Translations under genes and position numbers: made by a program
Assembly: GCF_019195455.1 (NCBI RefSeq)
Contig: NZ_JAIMBW010000001.1
Coordinates: 682,001-746,000, forward strand
Reading direction: 5' to 3'
Origin: Gymnodinialimonas phycosphaerae
GTDB lineage: Bacteria; Pseudomonadota; Alphaproteobacteria; Rhodobacterales; Rhodobacteraceae
DNA length: 64,000 nt
In this document: positions 26,819 through 35,023 of the stretch, piece after piece
Numbering within the stretch: the stretch's first letter is position 1
Layout of the letters: each line of letters begins with the position of its first letter
Notes under the pieces: model-generated
Database searches by the model: none
Told to the model about the DNA's origin: nothing
Seen by the model: only the letters and a program-made list of their open reading frames with translations

Positions 26819-27076
26819 GGAGCCAGTTCAGACAACAGCGTGCAACAGAGCATGGTCAGTTCTTGGGGACGCCAGCCTATGCTATAGCTTGAACGTGGGG
26901 CGCATTCTGGTCGGACAGGGGTGTGTCCGATCAAACAACTCATCGGCCTAATGCCTGGCATCTGGCCAATCAACGACGATCGTGACAGCACCGGGAACAC
27001 TCAGGCCAGCATGGTGACGGCACCGGGGCCGTGGCCCGGTAACAGGTCCCCAATTGGGGGCACCGGGAGGATACCA
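26819..27076 (+). promoter_or_regulatory. Leader region of the DctPQM operon with three inverted repeats
   Basis: No gene is seen. Three inverted repeats stand out: TCGGACA...TGTCCGA (26911-26930, six-base loop), ATGCCTGGCAT (26951-26961) and the perfect palindrome CCCCAATTGGGG (27048-27059) just before GGGAGG and the dctP ATG. The first could act as a weak terminator for the preceding operon, although no T-run follows; the others are operator candidates. Confidence 0.45.
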
Positions 27077-28054
27077 ATGTTCATCAAACCAGTTCTGGCT
27101 GGGGCGGCGTTTTTGCTCGCCACAACAGCCGTTTACGCCGAAGAATTGAAGTTCGCGAATTTCACGCCGCCCTTTCACACCATCAACGCATCCGTGATTG
27201 AGCGGTTGAACACCGAGGTGACTGCTGCCACCAATGGAGAGCTGATCGTGTGCGGCTATCACGGCGGCGAATTGGGCGCCGGGCCGGTGGAGCAATACGT
27301 GCGCGCGTTGCAAAACGTGTCTGAGATCACATGGGTTCTTCCGGGCTACACTTCTTCGCAGTTTGAGCAGACGATGATTGCCGAACTTCCGGGCGCTATC
27401 CCTGTAGATTTGCCGGGGTATGAAGCGCTTTGGGCGGCCTACGGAGATCACCTTGCAGGTGAATTCCCCGGTACCGTGCCATTGGCACTTTGGACGTCCG
27501 AGCCGAACGTGCTGATAATGGGCAGCGTTGAAGTCCGCTCGCCCGCCGATCTGATTGGCCTCGACACACGCGTGGCGGGGGCAACGGCGGCGGATGTGGC
27601 AGTGGCCTTGGGCGCGACGCCGCAGCAGATGCCGATCAGCCAAGTCTACCAAGCCTTGGACACGGGCGAGATTGACGGCGTGATTACGGGAGCCTCGACG
27701 CTGATTGATTTCCGTTTGGATGAAGTCGCGGACTCGATCACCGTAGGCGCGCCTTTGGGCCGTCTGACGGTCTTCACCGTGATGAACGAAGGCGTCTATA
27801 ACGGCCTGTCAGATGAGCACCGCGCGGCATTGGACGCCTCTATCGGGATGCCATTGTCCCGCTCCGCGGAAGAGGCATGGTATGCCGCTGCAGATGAAGC
27901 CATGATCGCAGCACGCTCCGATGCAAGCAACGTCATCATTGATCTGACGGAGGAAGAAATTGCAGTCTTCGCGGCAGCCGTCTCGGAAGTGAGCAACGGC
28001 TACGTTGAGGCCGTCGGTGGTGCCGAGACGTTGGCCGCGATGAACGGCAACTGA
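27077..28054 (+). CDS. TRAP transporter substrate-binding protein, DctP family
   Basis: The ATG at 27077, six bases after GGGAGG, gives a 325-residue protein with signal peptide MFIKPVLAGAAFLLATTAVYA and a mature part starting EELKFANFTPPFH. The family's Arg/Gly-rich ligand region (DLIGLDTRVAGATAADVAVALGA-like) lies near residues 155-175 and is followed by PISQVYQALDTGEIDG, the DctP hallmark. It works with the DctQ and DctM proteins encoded downstream. The ligand is probably an organic acid. Confidence 0.9.
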   Translation: MFIKPVLAGAAFLLATTAVYAEELKFANFTPPFHTINASVIERLNTEVTAATNGELIVCGYHGGELGAGPVEQYVRALQNVSEITWVLPGYTSSQFEQTMIAELPGAIPVDLPGYEALWAAYGDHLAGEFPGTVPLALWTSEPNVLIMGSVEVRSPADLIGLDTRVAGATAADVAVALGATPQQMPISQVYQALDTGEIDGVITGASTLIDFRLDEVADSITVGAPLGRLTVFTVMNEGVYNGLSDEHRAALDASIGMPLSRSAEEAWYAAADEAMIAARSDASNVIIDLTEEEIAVFAAAVSEVSNGYVEAVGGAETLAAMNGN

Positions 28055-28061
28055 GGGCCTT

Positions 28062-28571
28062 ATGGACCTTGTCAGAACCATTGCGGACAGGCTGATCGGC
28101 CTGTCCGCGCTTATCGGCTCAATCGCGTTGGCGGTGCTGGTGGGCGTTATTCTAGCGGATGTCATTGGCAGCCAATTTGGTATGCCGATTTATGGGGCGC
28201 TGGATGTCACGATCATGTCCATGGTTATCGTCGTCTTTGGTGGCATGGCTTTGTGTGACCGTCGCGGTGGCCATATTTCAGTTGATCTGTTGGAGCGGTC
28301 CTTTCCGCCGGCCTTGAACCGCGCCATTGATTCAGGGTCCGCCGTTCTAGGTGCCGTGATCTTTGTGACACTAGCTTGGGCCGTATACGAGAGCGCCCAA
28401 ATCTCGGAGATGTTGAACCTCTCCACTAACCTGTTGCGCCTGCCTAAGGCGTGGTTCCAATACGCCCTGTGTGGATTGGCGATATTCACGGCTCTTGGCA
28501 TGGTCCTTCGCGCGGTTGAAATCGCGTTCACTGGGCGCGACGTGCGCCGTGATGAGACACACCTCCAATGA
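28062..28571 (+). CDS. TRAP transporter small permease (DctQ)
   Basis: This is a 169-residue protein with four hydrophobic helices, the standard size and layout for DctQ. The segment GMALCDRRGGHISVDLLERSFP between helices two and three matches the family's conserved loop. It starts seven bases after dctP and overlaps dctM by four bases. It is a structural partner of DctM in the membrane. Confidence 0.9.
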   Translation: MDLVRTIADRLIGLSALIGSIALAVLVGVILADVIGSQFGMPIYGALDVTIMSMVIVVFGGMALCDRRGGHISVDLLERSFPPALNRAIDSGSAVLGAVIFVTLAWAVYESAQISEMLNLSTNLLRLPKAWFQYALCGLAIFTALGMVLRAVEIAFTGRDVRRDETHLQ

Positions 28572-29866
28572 CAGATACCGCAACCGGGCTACTCGGAATG
28601 GGCGCCCTCCTGATCCTCTTAATGCTGCGGGTGCCCGTGGCATTCGCAATTTTTTTGGTAGGATTTATCGGAATATCGGTGCTCAACGGCATGTCGTCGG
28701 CTTTCAACCTGATGGCATCTGAAAGCTTCACCCTTGCGTCGTCGCCCGAACTGGTTGTGATCCCATTGTTCATCTTGATGGGCAATATCACTGCTGCCAC
28801 GGGAATGAGCCGACAGCTTTACGATGCTGCTTACGCGATTATTGGATCTGTTAAAGGCGGCTTGGCGTCCGCCACGATCCTGGGGTGCGGAGGTTTCGCC
28901 GCGCTGTCGGGATCATCTGTCGCCTCGGCCCTGACCATGGGCCGCGTGGCGCTGTCGCAGATGGACCGCTTCAACTACAACCAACGCTTGTCCACGGGAG
29001 CTGTGGCAGCTGGCGGCACACTTGGCATCCTGATCCCATCGTCGACGGGCTTCGTGATCTACGCGATCCTCACGGAACAATCCATCGGCCGCCTGTTCCT
29101 TGCGGGCATCCTACCGGGCATCCTTTTGCTGACCCTGTTTGTACTGGCGATCACCGCAATCTGTGTCATCAAGCCAGAGTTCGGCCCCGCTGGCCCGCGC
29201 ACCACATTGTCCGAGAAGACCCGCGCGTTTGTTGCTGCCGCCCCGATCCTTGGCGTTATTGCGCTGACCATCGGTGGCATTTATGGCGGCTATTTCTCAC
29301 CCGTCGAGGCCTCCGCTGTCGGGGCGGTGATGGTGATTACCCTAATCCGCCGTACACTCACGTTCAAAATCCTGTTTGAGGCTCTGCGCGGCAGTGTTGT
29401 CACGACGGCCACGGTCATGTTGATCCTGATCGCCGCCCATATGATCAACCCGTTCCTCGCGCTCAGCCATATCCCGTCTGCAGTGGGGGAGTTCATCGAC
29501 GCGTTGGGCCTGTCGCCGATGGCGATCCTTGGGCTGATCTTGCTGATCTATCTGATCCTCGGCACGTTCCTAGAGGGCTTCGCCATGCTGGTCCTCACGC
29601 TGCCGATCTTCTTTCCGATCATCGTGGCGCAAGGCATCGATCCGATTTGGTGCGGCGTACTTGTGGTGCTAACGCTTGAAATGGGACTAATCTCGCCACC
29701 TGTGGGCCTCAACGTGTTCATCGTGAAGTCCGTGGCGCCCAAGGTGCCGCTGTCAGACATCTTCGTTGGCGTGATCCCGTTCTGGCTCATGATGTTGGTG
29801 ACGATCCTAATCTTGCTGGCCTTCCCGCAGATTGCCTTGATGCTGCCCAACGCGATGATCAACTAG
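28568..29866 (+). CDS. TRAP transporter large permease (DctM)
   Basis: The 432-residue protein has about twelve helices and DctM signatures such as GFAALSGSSVASALTMGRVAL, GTLGILIPSSTGFVIYAILTE and LGTFLEGFAMLVLTLPIFFPI. It is the Na+-coupled transport subunit. Its TAG stop overlaps, on the opposite strand, the TAG stop of the decayed dioxygenase copy; the two share CTAG at 29863-29866. Confidence 0.9.
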   Translation: MTDTATGLLGMGALLILLMLRVPVAFAIFLVGFIGISVLNGMSSAFNLMASESFTLASSPELVVIPLFILMGNITAATGMSRQLYDAAYAIIGSVKGGLASATILGCGGFAALSGSSVASALTMGRVALSQMDRFNYNQRLSTGAVAAGGTLGILIPSSTGFVIYAILTEQSIGRLFLAGILPGILLLTLFVLAITAICVIKPEFGPAGPRTTLSEKTRAFVAAAPILGVIALTIGGIYGGYFSPVEASAVGAVMVITLIRRTLTFKILFEALRGSVVTTATVMLILIAAHMINPFLALSHIPSAVGEFIDALGLSPMAILGLILLIYLILGTFLEGFAMLVLTLPIFFPIIVAQGIDPIWCGVLVVLTLEMGLISPPVGLNVFIVKSVAPKVPLSDIFVGVIPFWLMMLVTILILLAFPQIALMLPNAMIN

Positions 29867-30605
29867 CGCTTGGCAGGCGGCGTGCCGTGGGTTTGGAATG
29901 CCTCGAACGTTTCGAGGCCCCATGCGTGGCCCCTCTTAAGGTCCGTCTCGGTCCAGCACACTGGTTCCCCAATCCGGCGCTCGGATCAGGCGTGCGCCCG
30001 CATTTGCCAACCCCTTCCGGTTGCCCGCAGGTTCCCTTACATACAAAAAGAACGTGCCTTGAATGGCATGCTTATGGCGGCTCGTCTCAATATGGATACC
30101 GTCTTGCAGAAAAATGTCAGCGGCGCGTGGAGTGCTTTCGCGCTGATCGGTGGCGTAGGTGACTGGTGCGGACGACCCTTGGCATCGCCTTGTTACTCGG
30201 TGCAGGCAAGATCTTACGTCTTGTTGTTGATCGTGAACCAGCACGCACCGATGCGCCCATTGTCGGACCGCCGCGGGGCTGCCCTTGTGAACGCTTGGGC
30301 GGGGTTCTTTAGTGCCGTTTTGATCGGTGTCATTGGCCCTATTGCGGTTGGTGTGGCAATAGATCTCAAACAAATGGCCAAACGGATCTTCGGACCGGAA
30401 CGCGCCCATGGCTCTGGTCGCCTTCGGCGCATCCGTGGGTGGTGTAATCGCTGGTCTCAATCGCCTCAACGCGCCGCTCCAATGCCTCGGACGAGGCAGA
30501 CCAATTCCCTATCTGCGCCATACCAGTCGTATCTGAGGCGGTCAGCTTCAACGTACAGAATTCATAGTCATCTCAAGCGCGCAAATAAGCACTGTTACTG
30601 TCGCG
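29863..30605 (-). pseudogene. Decayed second copy of the VOC extradiol dioxygenase
   Basis: On the minus strand, pieces in shifting frames match the intact dioxygenase at 885-1841 almost from its residue 42 to its end. Examples are LTASDTTGMAQIGNWSAS (cf. [18 protein letters not shown]), [55 protein letters not shown] and a terminal FQTHGTPPAKR. Damage includes a Trp-to-TGA change in the RAWDDYEF block, frameshifts around the middle and loss of the His/Glu ligand contexts (GNRKGLA replaces GNRVELA). The N-terminal 40 or so codons are missing where IS-related sequence begins near 30606. It looks like an inactivated duplicate. Confidence 0.85.
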
Positions 30606-30977
30606 CGGGCCTTTTTGCACAAATGGAATGAGGGGATTCATCTCGCGAGTACAGCATGATAGCTGGTAGCCATGAGCAGTTGGACCCGTACGAGTACAAG
30701 ACGACGAATTGGTCGTCCTACAATGCTAGCCTGAAGCAGCACGGATCGTTGTCGATTTGGTTTGATCCTGAAATGATCTGGATGCCAGTGCCGACAGGCA
30801 AACGTGGTCGGCAGCAGCAGTTCGGCGATGCTGCGATCCAAACCTGTCTGAGCTTGAAGCTGCCGTTCGGGCTACCGCTGCGGCAGACGACTGGCTTCGT
30901 GGAAATCTTACTGTAATTGGTCGGCCTGGATTGGGCTGCGCCTGATTTCAGTACGCTGTGCCGTCCATTGTCCGGCG

Positions 30978-30994
30978 ACACATGCTACATGTGT
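30978..30994. repeat. Short palindrome inside insertion in IS5 remnant
   Basis: ACACATG-CTA-CATGTGT is a perfect inverted repeat inside a stretch of roughly 36-39 extra bases that interrupts the transposase between FSTL and KKLNV while keeping the reading frame. It may be a small palindromic insertion element. Confidence 0.5.
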
Positions 30995-31092
30995 GAGAGG
31001 GGCCCGAAGAAACTGAATGTCAGTCGTCCATATAGAGGTGGAACCGGCCCGCTTAATCTTCTCATCGACAGCTCCGGTATCAAGGTTGAGGG

Positions 31093-31133
31093 GGAAGGCG
31101 CCCTCTCGGCAACATGCCTTGCATGCGCCTTCC
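31093..31133. repeat. Second palindromic insertion in IS5 remnant
   Basis: GGAAGGCGC (31093-31101) and GCGCCTTCC (31125-31133) form a nine-base perfect inverted repeat. It lies in an insertion of about 45-48 bases that splits the expected transposase segment EGEWNARKHGG. Together with the repeat at 30978 it suggests two separate palindromic insertions in one dead gene. Confidence 0.5.
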
Positions 31134-31293
31134 GGGTAGTTAATGAAACGCCCGCAAACATGGCGGCTCGAAGCGGCGCATTTGGCGCAAGATACATACG
31201 GGGATCGACGAAGAAACGCTGGAGGTTCAGGCTGTCGAAGTCACGACCAGCAATGTCGACCTGTCCCGTTTTTATGCCGTCCTTAGCGCTCGT

Positions 31294-31362
31294 TTAAGCC
31301 ACCTTCCGTTCGAAGGCGACAGGGCTTTTCCAGCCCGAATGTCTTTGAATCCCTATCTTCCC
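31294..31362 (-). mobile_element. C-terminal scrap of an IS3-family transposase
   Basis: The minus strand reads GIQRHSGWKSPVAFERKVA followed by TAA at 31296-31294. This closely resembles the usual C-terminus of IS3-family OrfB transposases (HSxLGWKSPxxFE). Nothing else of the element is recognisable upstream on that strand. It adjoins the IS5 remnant and shows that this spot has been hit by more than one insertion sequence. Confidence 0.6.
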
Positions 31363-31739
31363 TCGTCATTTCTTGCTGCACAACTTGCAGCACGCAGATT
31401 GAACAAATGTAACTAAAACAATAATATAGTTGTTTTCAGGTTTGCTGCCTTCGGACTGTCTGTCCGCCATTTCCCTTATCGCGCTGCCGCCTCCGACCGC
31501 TTGAGCGCATGGTGCTTGTTTCGAAGGTCGTCCTTTTTTACTCCGTCCCCACTTGACCTGCTGACACCACCTTCAGGCGACGCGTTCGGATGGAGGGGTC
31601 CGAGGCTGTTGGCCGCCGAGACCAAAGCCTTGCGGTGTCCTGAAACAGCGACGCCCCCGGAGATGAAACCGTCTGGGACCGGGGGCGCGGGCGTGTTGGT
31701 CAATCGACTGGCGATATCCGCTTGCGCGGTCCGTACCGA
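31363..31739. other. Intergenic debris with hairpins
   Basis: I see no gene I can support. An inverted repeat TGCTGCA...TGCAGCA lies at 31374-31392. An AT-rich hairpin, AAAACAA...TTGTTTT, lies at 31415-31436. A GC-rich hairpin, CGCCCCCGG...CCGGGGGCG, lies at 31652-31687 and, being just downstream of the small peptide gene at 31740-31994, could mark the end of its transcript, although no T-run follows. A 75-codon TTG-start frame on the minus strand here has no recognisable feature. Confidence 0.5.
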
Positions 31740-31994
31740 TCAGCGCTTCAGGAAGCTTTCTTTGGACGCGCCGATGCGCAGGTCCGAGCCGTCCTGGAAC
31801 GACTTGCCGCCTTTGCCCTTGCTGTCATTTTCCGTGTACCCCTTCACGTCGTGCTCTTTCATGATGCCACCCCGCAGTGGCGTCCCGCCCTTGTGCGCGC
31901 CATCCGCAGCCGTGTAGCCGCCTTGGACGCCGTCCAGTTCATCGTCGGTCAACTCGACCTTGCTGTTCTCGGTGGTCTTTTTCATGTCACTCAT
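31740..31994 (-). CDS. Double-glycine leader peptide precursor 1 (NHLP-exported peptide candidate)
   Basis: This 84-residue protein has a clean TAGGAGAT Shine-Dalgarno. Its leader ends VELTDDELDGVQGG at residue 26, the same pattern as the three peptide genes at 40291-41038. Cleavage after GG by the C39 peptidase would release about 58 residues starting YTAADGAHKGG, rich in Gly, Lys and charged residues and with no Cys. It lies 86 bases downstream of the methyltransferase gene on the same strand, so the two are probably one operon. I recognise no mature-peptide family. It lacks the IVAQ(A/S)GD tail found in precursors 2 and 3. Confidence 0.8.
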   Translation of the reverse strand: MSDMKKTTENSKVELTDDELDGVQGGYTAADGAHKGGTPLRGGIMKEHDVKGYTENDSKGKGGKSFQDGSDLRIGASKESFLKR

Positions 31995-32080
31995 AGCAAT
32001 CTCCTAACTAAATGGTATCTTTCAAAGGCTGTATCTTGCGGGCGAAACGTTATGCAGGCCGGTCGCACGCATCAATACTT

Positions 32081-33574
32081 TTAACGCGCCGCCCGCGGTT
32101 CCGGGAGGGAGGAATTCCTTACCGCAACGCCCAATCGGATCATGCGGCGGCGGACTTCCTGGCTGATCTCGGCGGCGGAAATCGCCGTTTCTGGGTCATC
32201 CAGATCGGCATCCGATGCAAGGTATCGCGCGCGGATCACCGGTTCCGAGGCGGCGGCAGACAGGATGTCTGCGGGTGACGTTGCATGCAAGGCAACCTCG
32301 ATGGCGCGCGCGTCCATTGGCCCATGGGCTCCGGCCAAGGCAAGGATATCGGGGCCTTGCGGCGTCAGCGCGCTATTCGCCAGTCGCGTGTTAAGCGCTT
32401 CGGCGACCTCCGTCGCAGCGGGTGGTGCCGCAGGTCTCACAAGGCGCGCGATCAGCAGGCAGTCGACCGCGTTGCGGATATCGGGTAGCCCAAGACCAAG
32501 ATCCTCGGCCAAGCGATCCAGCCGCGCGGGGCCGCTTTGCAGCGCTGTCACGACGCCGCGCGCGGCGGGATTGTCAAAGCGGATCGTGCCCGCAGGCCCG
32601 CGCACCATCAGCTCAACATCCGCGTCACAATGGGCAACGAGCCACGTGGTATCGAATGCCTCGGGCGCTTCGTGCTGCGGGTCCTTGCCGTAAAGGTCGA
32701 TGCGAAACCGGGTGTTTCGGATCACGTCCACAAGGCTATCGCGATAAATGTCATCCTCAACCTCTTCCAGCGCGGCCCGTTGACCGGACCTGAGGGTCAG
32801 GTCCGGGCGCGTGCGGTCCATGATGGCCTGGCCTAGGTAAGTCAGCCCCCGCGCGGCCATCTGTGCTTTGACGTCAGCGCTCCAGAGCGGCTGCCACGCG
32901 TCGTTGAGGTATTCGTGGGGAAAATAGTCGGGCGGCATTTGCGCGAACGTTTCTTCGACGCGATCCGCTACGTCTGCGCCGAGGCCCGGCAAATTCAGCT
33001 CTGCCATCGCGCGGACCTGATCATGGGCGGCACGAAAGCGTTCAAACCCACTGCCGTCCTTGCTGCGCGCCAAATTATACACCGTGTGCTGGTAGATAAG
33101 ATCGTCGGTCCATCCCGGCAGTGCGTTGTAGCTGATTGCGCAAATGCCACCGGGGGCGGTGCGCTGCGCCGCCAGATCCATCGCTTGGCCGCGGACAAGC
33201 GGCGGCACCCAGGCGATCACCCCATGCATCGTGACGAAATCGCAGGGCGGGCCCTGCTGCGCCAGCGCCTCGTCAAACAGGGCGTGGGTCAGGTCCAGGT
33301 TGTCCAACCCGGCCCCGAAGGCGCGTCCCCGCGCAATGTGCTCGGCCATTCCGTCAAGCCCCTCGAACCGTGCTTCCGGGTGGCTGGCCGCCGTAAGCGC
33401 CAATCCAAGCCCGTCGCCGCAACCGATATCCAGCATTCGGAAGGCGCGGCAAAGGTCGGGGGCGGCCCATCCGTGCCGCCGCGCCATGGCGGAAAGATTG
33501 GCGGGGGTCAGACGTTCATGAAACAGGCTGGGGTAGGCGGTTTCAGAGAAGTATCCATCAAGCTCATTTGACAT
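32081..33574 (-). CDS. SAM-dependent methyltransferase with methyltransferase regulatory domain (protein-lysine-methyltransferase-like)
   Basis: This is a 497-residue protein. Residues 40-160 form a class I methyltransferase domain with the SAM loop MLDIGCGDGLG at 47-57. About 210-300 correspond to the methyltransferase regulatory domain, and the Ala-rich C-terminal 150 residues look like a winged helix. I recall this layout from rickettsial protein-lysine methyltransferases (PKMT1/2) that act on outer-membrane protein OmpB. Here it stands between a double-glycine peptide gene (downstream, same strand) and the divergent export operon. A role in methylating the peptides or their exporter is an inference; it could also serve an unrelated target. 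Confidence 0.75.
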   Translation of the reverse strand: MSNELDGYFSETAYPSLFHERLTPANLSAMARRHGWAAPDLCRAFRMLDIGCGDGLGLALTAASHPEARFEGLDGMAEHIARGRAFGAGLDNLDLTHALFDEALAQQGPPCDFVTMHGVIAWVPPLVRGQAMDLAAQRTAPGGICAISYNALPGWTDDLIYQHTVYNLARSKDGSGFERFRAAHDQVRAMAELNLPGLGADVADRVEETFAQMPPDYFPHEYLNDAWQPLWSADVKAQMAARGLTYLGQAIMDRTRPDLTLRSGQRAALEEVEDDIYRDSLVDVIRNTRFRIDLYGKDPQHEAPEAFDTTWLVAHCDADVELMVRGPAGTIRFDNPAARGVVTALQSGPARLDRLAEDLGLGLPDIRNAVDCLLIARLVRPAAPPAATEVAEALNTRLANSALTPQGPDILALAGAHGPMDARAIEVALHATSPADILSAAASEPVIRARYLASDADLDDPETAISAAEISQEVRRRMIRLGVAVRNSSLPEPRAAR

Positions 33575-33682
33575 TGTCGCGATCCGCCTGCGCTGTCATG
33601 GTTCGGCTGTTGCACCACCGAAGGGGCCCGCTCGATTACGTTGGTTGCAACCGGTACCGCTCTGCGGGCCGCAACAACGCGC

Positions 33683-33719
33683 CGTTACCTATTGTGATGT
33701 AACGCCTTTTGTTTACACT
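33683..33719 (+). promoter_or_regulatory. Promoter and operator candidate of the peptide-export operon
   Basis: TTGTGA (33692-33697) and TACACT (33714-33719) are spaced 16 bases apart and each match the sigma-70 consensus in four of six positions. An inverted repeat CGTTAC...GTAACG (33683-33704) overlaps the -35 box. The 171-base spacer also serves the divergent methyltransferase gene, so one regulator could control both sides. Confidence 0.45.
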
Positions 33720-33745
33720 CCCCTCCATTGTTTGAGGAGATTTAG

Positions 33746-35023
33746 GTGGCGCGCAAGATTTTTCGCCAAGCTGCGCTGGAACGGATGGCCAGCCCGGAAC
33801 GACTGGATCGGCCGGTGCGACTGGTTGGGGCGTCGGGTTGGTTGGTCCTTCTGTGCCTTGCGTCACTGATCGGTGCGGGCGTGTTTTGGGCGGGCGTGAC
33901 AATGGCCCCGATCAAGGTGCGGGGCGAAGGGATCCTGATCGATGAGGCGGGGCTGGTGGAACTCGTCTCGGAACAGGGCGGATTGCTGCAATCCATCGAC
34001 ATCGCGCCTGGGGATTTGATCGAGGAAGGGCAAGTGGTCGCCCGCCTGTCCCGCTCGGAACTGCGCCGCGAACTGGCGGGTGCTCAGGCGCTTCTGGCGG
34101 ATCAGCAGGAACGCTACAGCCAGCTTCTTGCGGCCCAGGACGCGCGGTTGGCGCGCGAGACCAGCGCAGATGCCCGCAGTCTGGCCGCGTTGGAGCGGAC
34201 CTTGGAAGCCCTGCGCGCACGTCTTCCGGTCCTGCAAGAACTGGCGCTGGAGCTTGTGCCCCTGGCCGAGCGCAACGTGGTCCCCCAAAGCCGTCTGCTT
34301 GAAGCGCAGATCGCGGTGGCGGATTTGGAAGAGCGGATATCCAACCTGGTGGAGGACGCGCAGGATATCGAGTTTCAGGCCAGCGAACGGGAGGCCACGC
34401 GCGAATTCGAATTGCTCGAAGAACGCCTGGCGATTGATGAACGGGTCCGCGTGATTGCCCGCCTGGAGGCGCAATTGTCCGAAGAGCGTGTGATCGTTTC
34501 CCCCTACACAGGCCGTGTGGTCGAATTGCAGGTGAACGCGGGCGACGTGCTGCCCCTGGGCGGCACCCTGGCCACGTTGACCCAAACCGGAGAGGGGCGC
34601 GCCTTGGTGGCGCTGATGTTCGTGCCACCGGAAGAGGGCAAACGGATCGAGCCCGGCATGTTGGCCGAGATCGCGCCCACAACGGTCGAACGTGAGGTTT
34701 TCGGGCATATCCACGGCGAGGTGATTGCCGTCTCGGAACTTCCGGCAACGCCGGAGGGCATGCGCCGGGTCTTGCAGAATGATCAACTGGTTCAGCAGCT
34801 TTCGCTGGAAGGCGCGCCGATCGAAGTGCGCATCCGCCTGTTGCCTGATGCGGACACGGAAACGGGGTTTGCGTGGTCGGCCTCGGACGGGCCGGTGTCG
34901 GGGGTGAATGCCGGTACGCTTCTGGGCGGGCAGATCGTGCTGGAGGAACGCCCGATCATCGATCTCGTGATCCCCGGGGCCTCCGTGCGGTTGGCGCGGC
35001 TTCTTGAGGACGCGACCCCCTGA
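33746..35023 (+). CDS. NHLP-type bacteriocin/RiPP secretion protein, HlyD family
   Basis: The 425-residue protein starts at GTG after GAGGAG. The N-terminus contains FRQAALERMASPERLDRPVRL, very like the start of NHLP/NHLM system HlyD proteins. One transmembrane helix follows at about 31-54, then a long coiled coil (about 105-245), a lipoyl/barrel-sandwich segment (SPYTGRVVELQVNAGDVL) and a C-terminal beta domain. It would link the inner-membrane ABC exporter to the periplasm or an outer-membrane channel. The stop overlaps the next ATG (TGATG). No TolC-like gene is nearby. Confidence 0.85.
   Translation: MARKIFRQAALERMASPERLDRPVRLVGASGWLVLLCLASLIGAGVFWAGVTMAPIKVRGEGILIDEAGLVELVSEQGGLLQSIDIAPGDLIEEGQVVARLSRSELRRELAGAQALLADQQERYSQLLAAQDARLARETSADARSLAALERTLEALRARLPVLQELALELVPLAERNVVPQSRLLEAQIAVADLEERISNLVEDAQDIEFQASEREATREFELLEERLAIDERVRVIARLEAQLSEERVIVSPYTGRVVELQVNAGDVLPLGGTLATLTQTGEGRALVALMFVPPEEGKRIEPGMLAEIAPTTVEREVFGHIHGEVIAVSELPATPEGMRRVLQNDQLVQQLSLEGAPIEVRIRLLPDADTETGFAWSASDGPVSGVNAGTLLGGQIVLEERPIIDLVIPGASVRLARLLEDATP

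Larger units (their letters stand above)
30656..31297 (+). mobile_element. IS5-family transposase remnant, broken
   Basis: Plus-strand reading gives YKTTNWSSYNASLKQHG, WFDPEMIW, PTGKRGRQQQF, AAIQTCLSLKLPFGLPLRQ, then after a stop at 30914-30916 LVGLDWAAPDFSTL, PYRGGTGPLNLLIDSSGIK and, in another frame, KHGGSKRRIWRKIH and EETLEVQAVEVTTSN. This order is that of IS5-group DDE transposases. The gene has a stop, two short insertions (see repeats) and a frameshift, and lacks its C-terminal third including the later catalytic residues, so it cannot be active. The sequence near 30606-30625 may be an IS end, but no matching right end was found. Confidence 0.85.

Noticed and set aside
31476..31703. 75-codon frame downstream of peptide precursor 1
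   Set aside because: TTG start, no Shine-Dalgarno, no leader motif, and it overlaps a GC-rich hairpin; likely non-coding.
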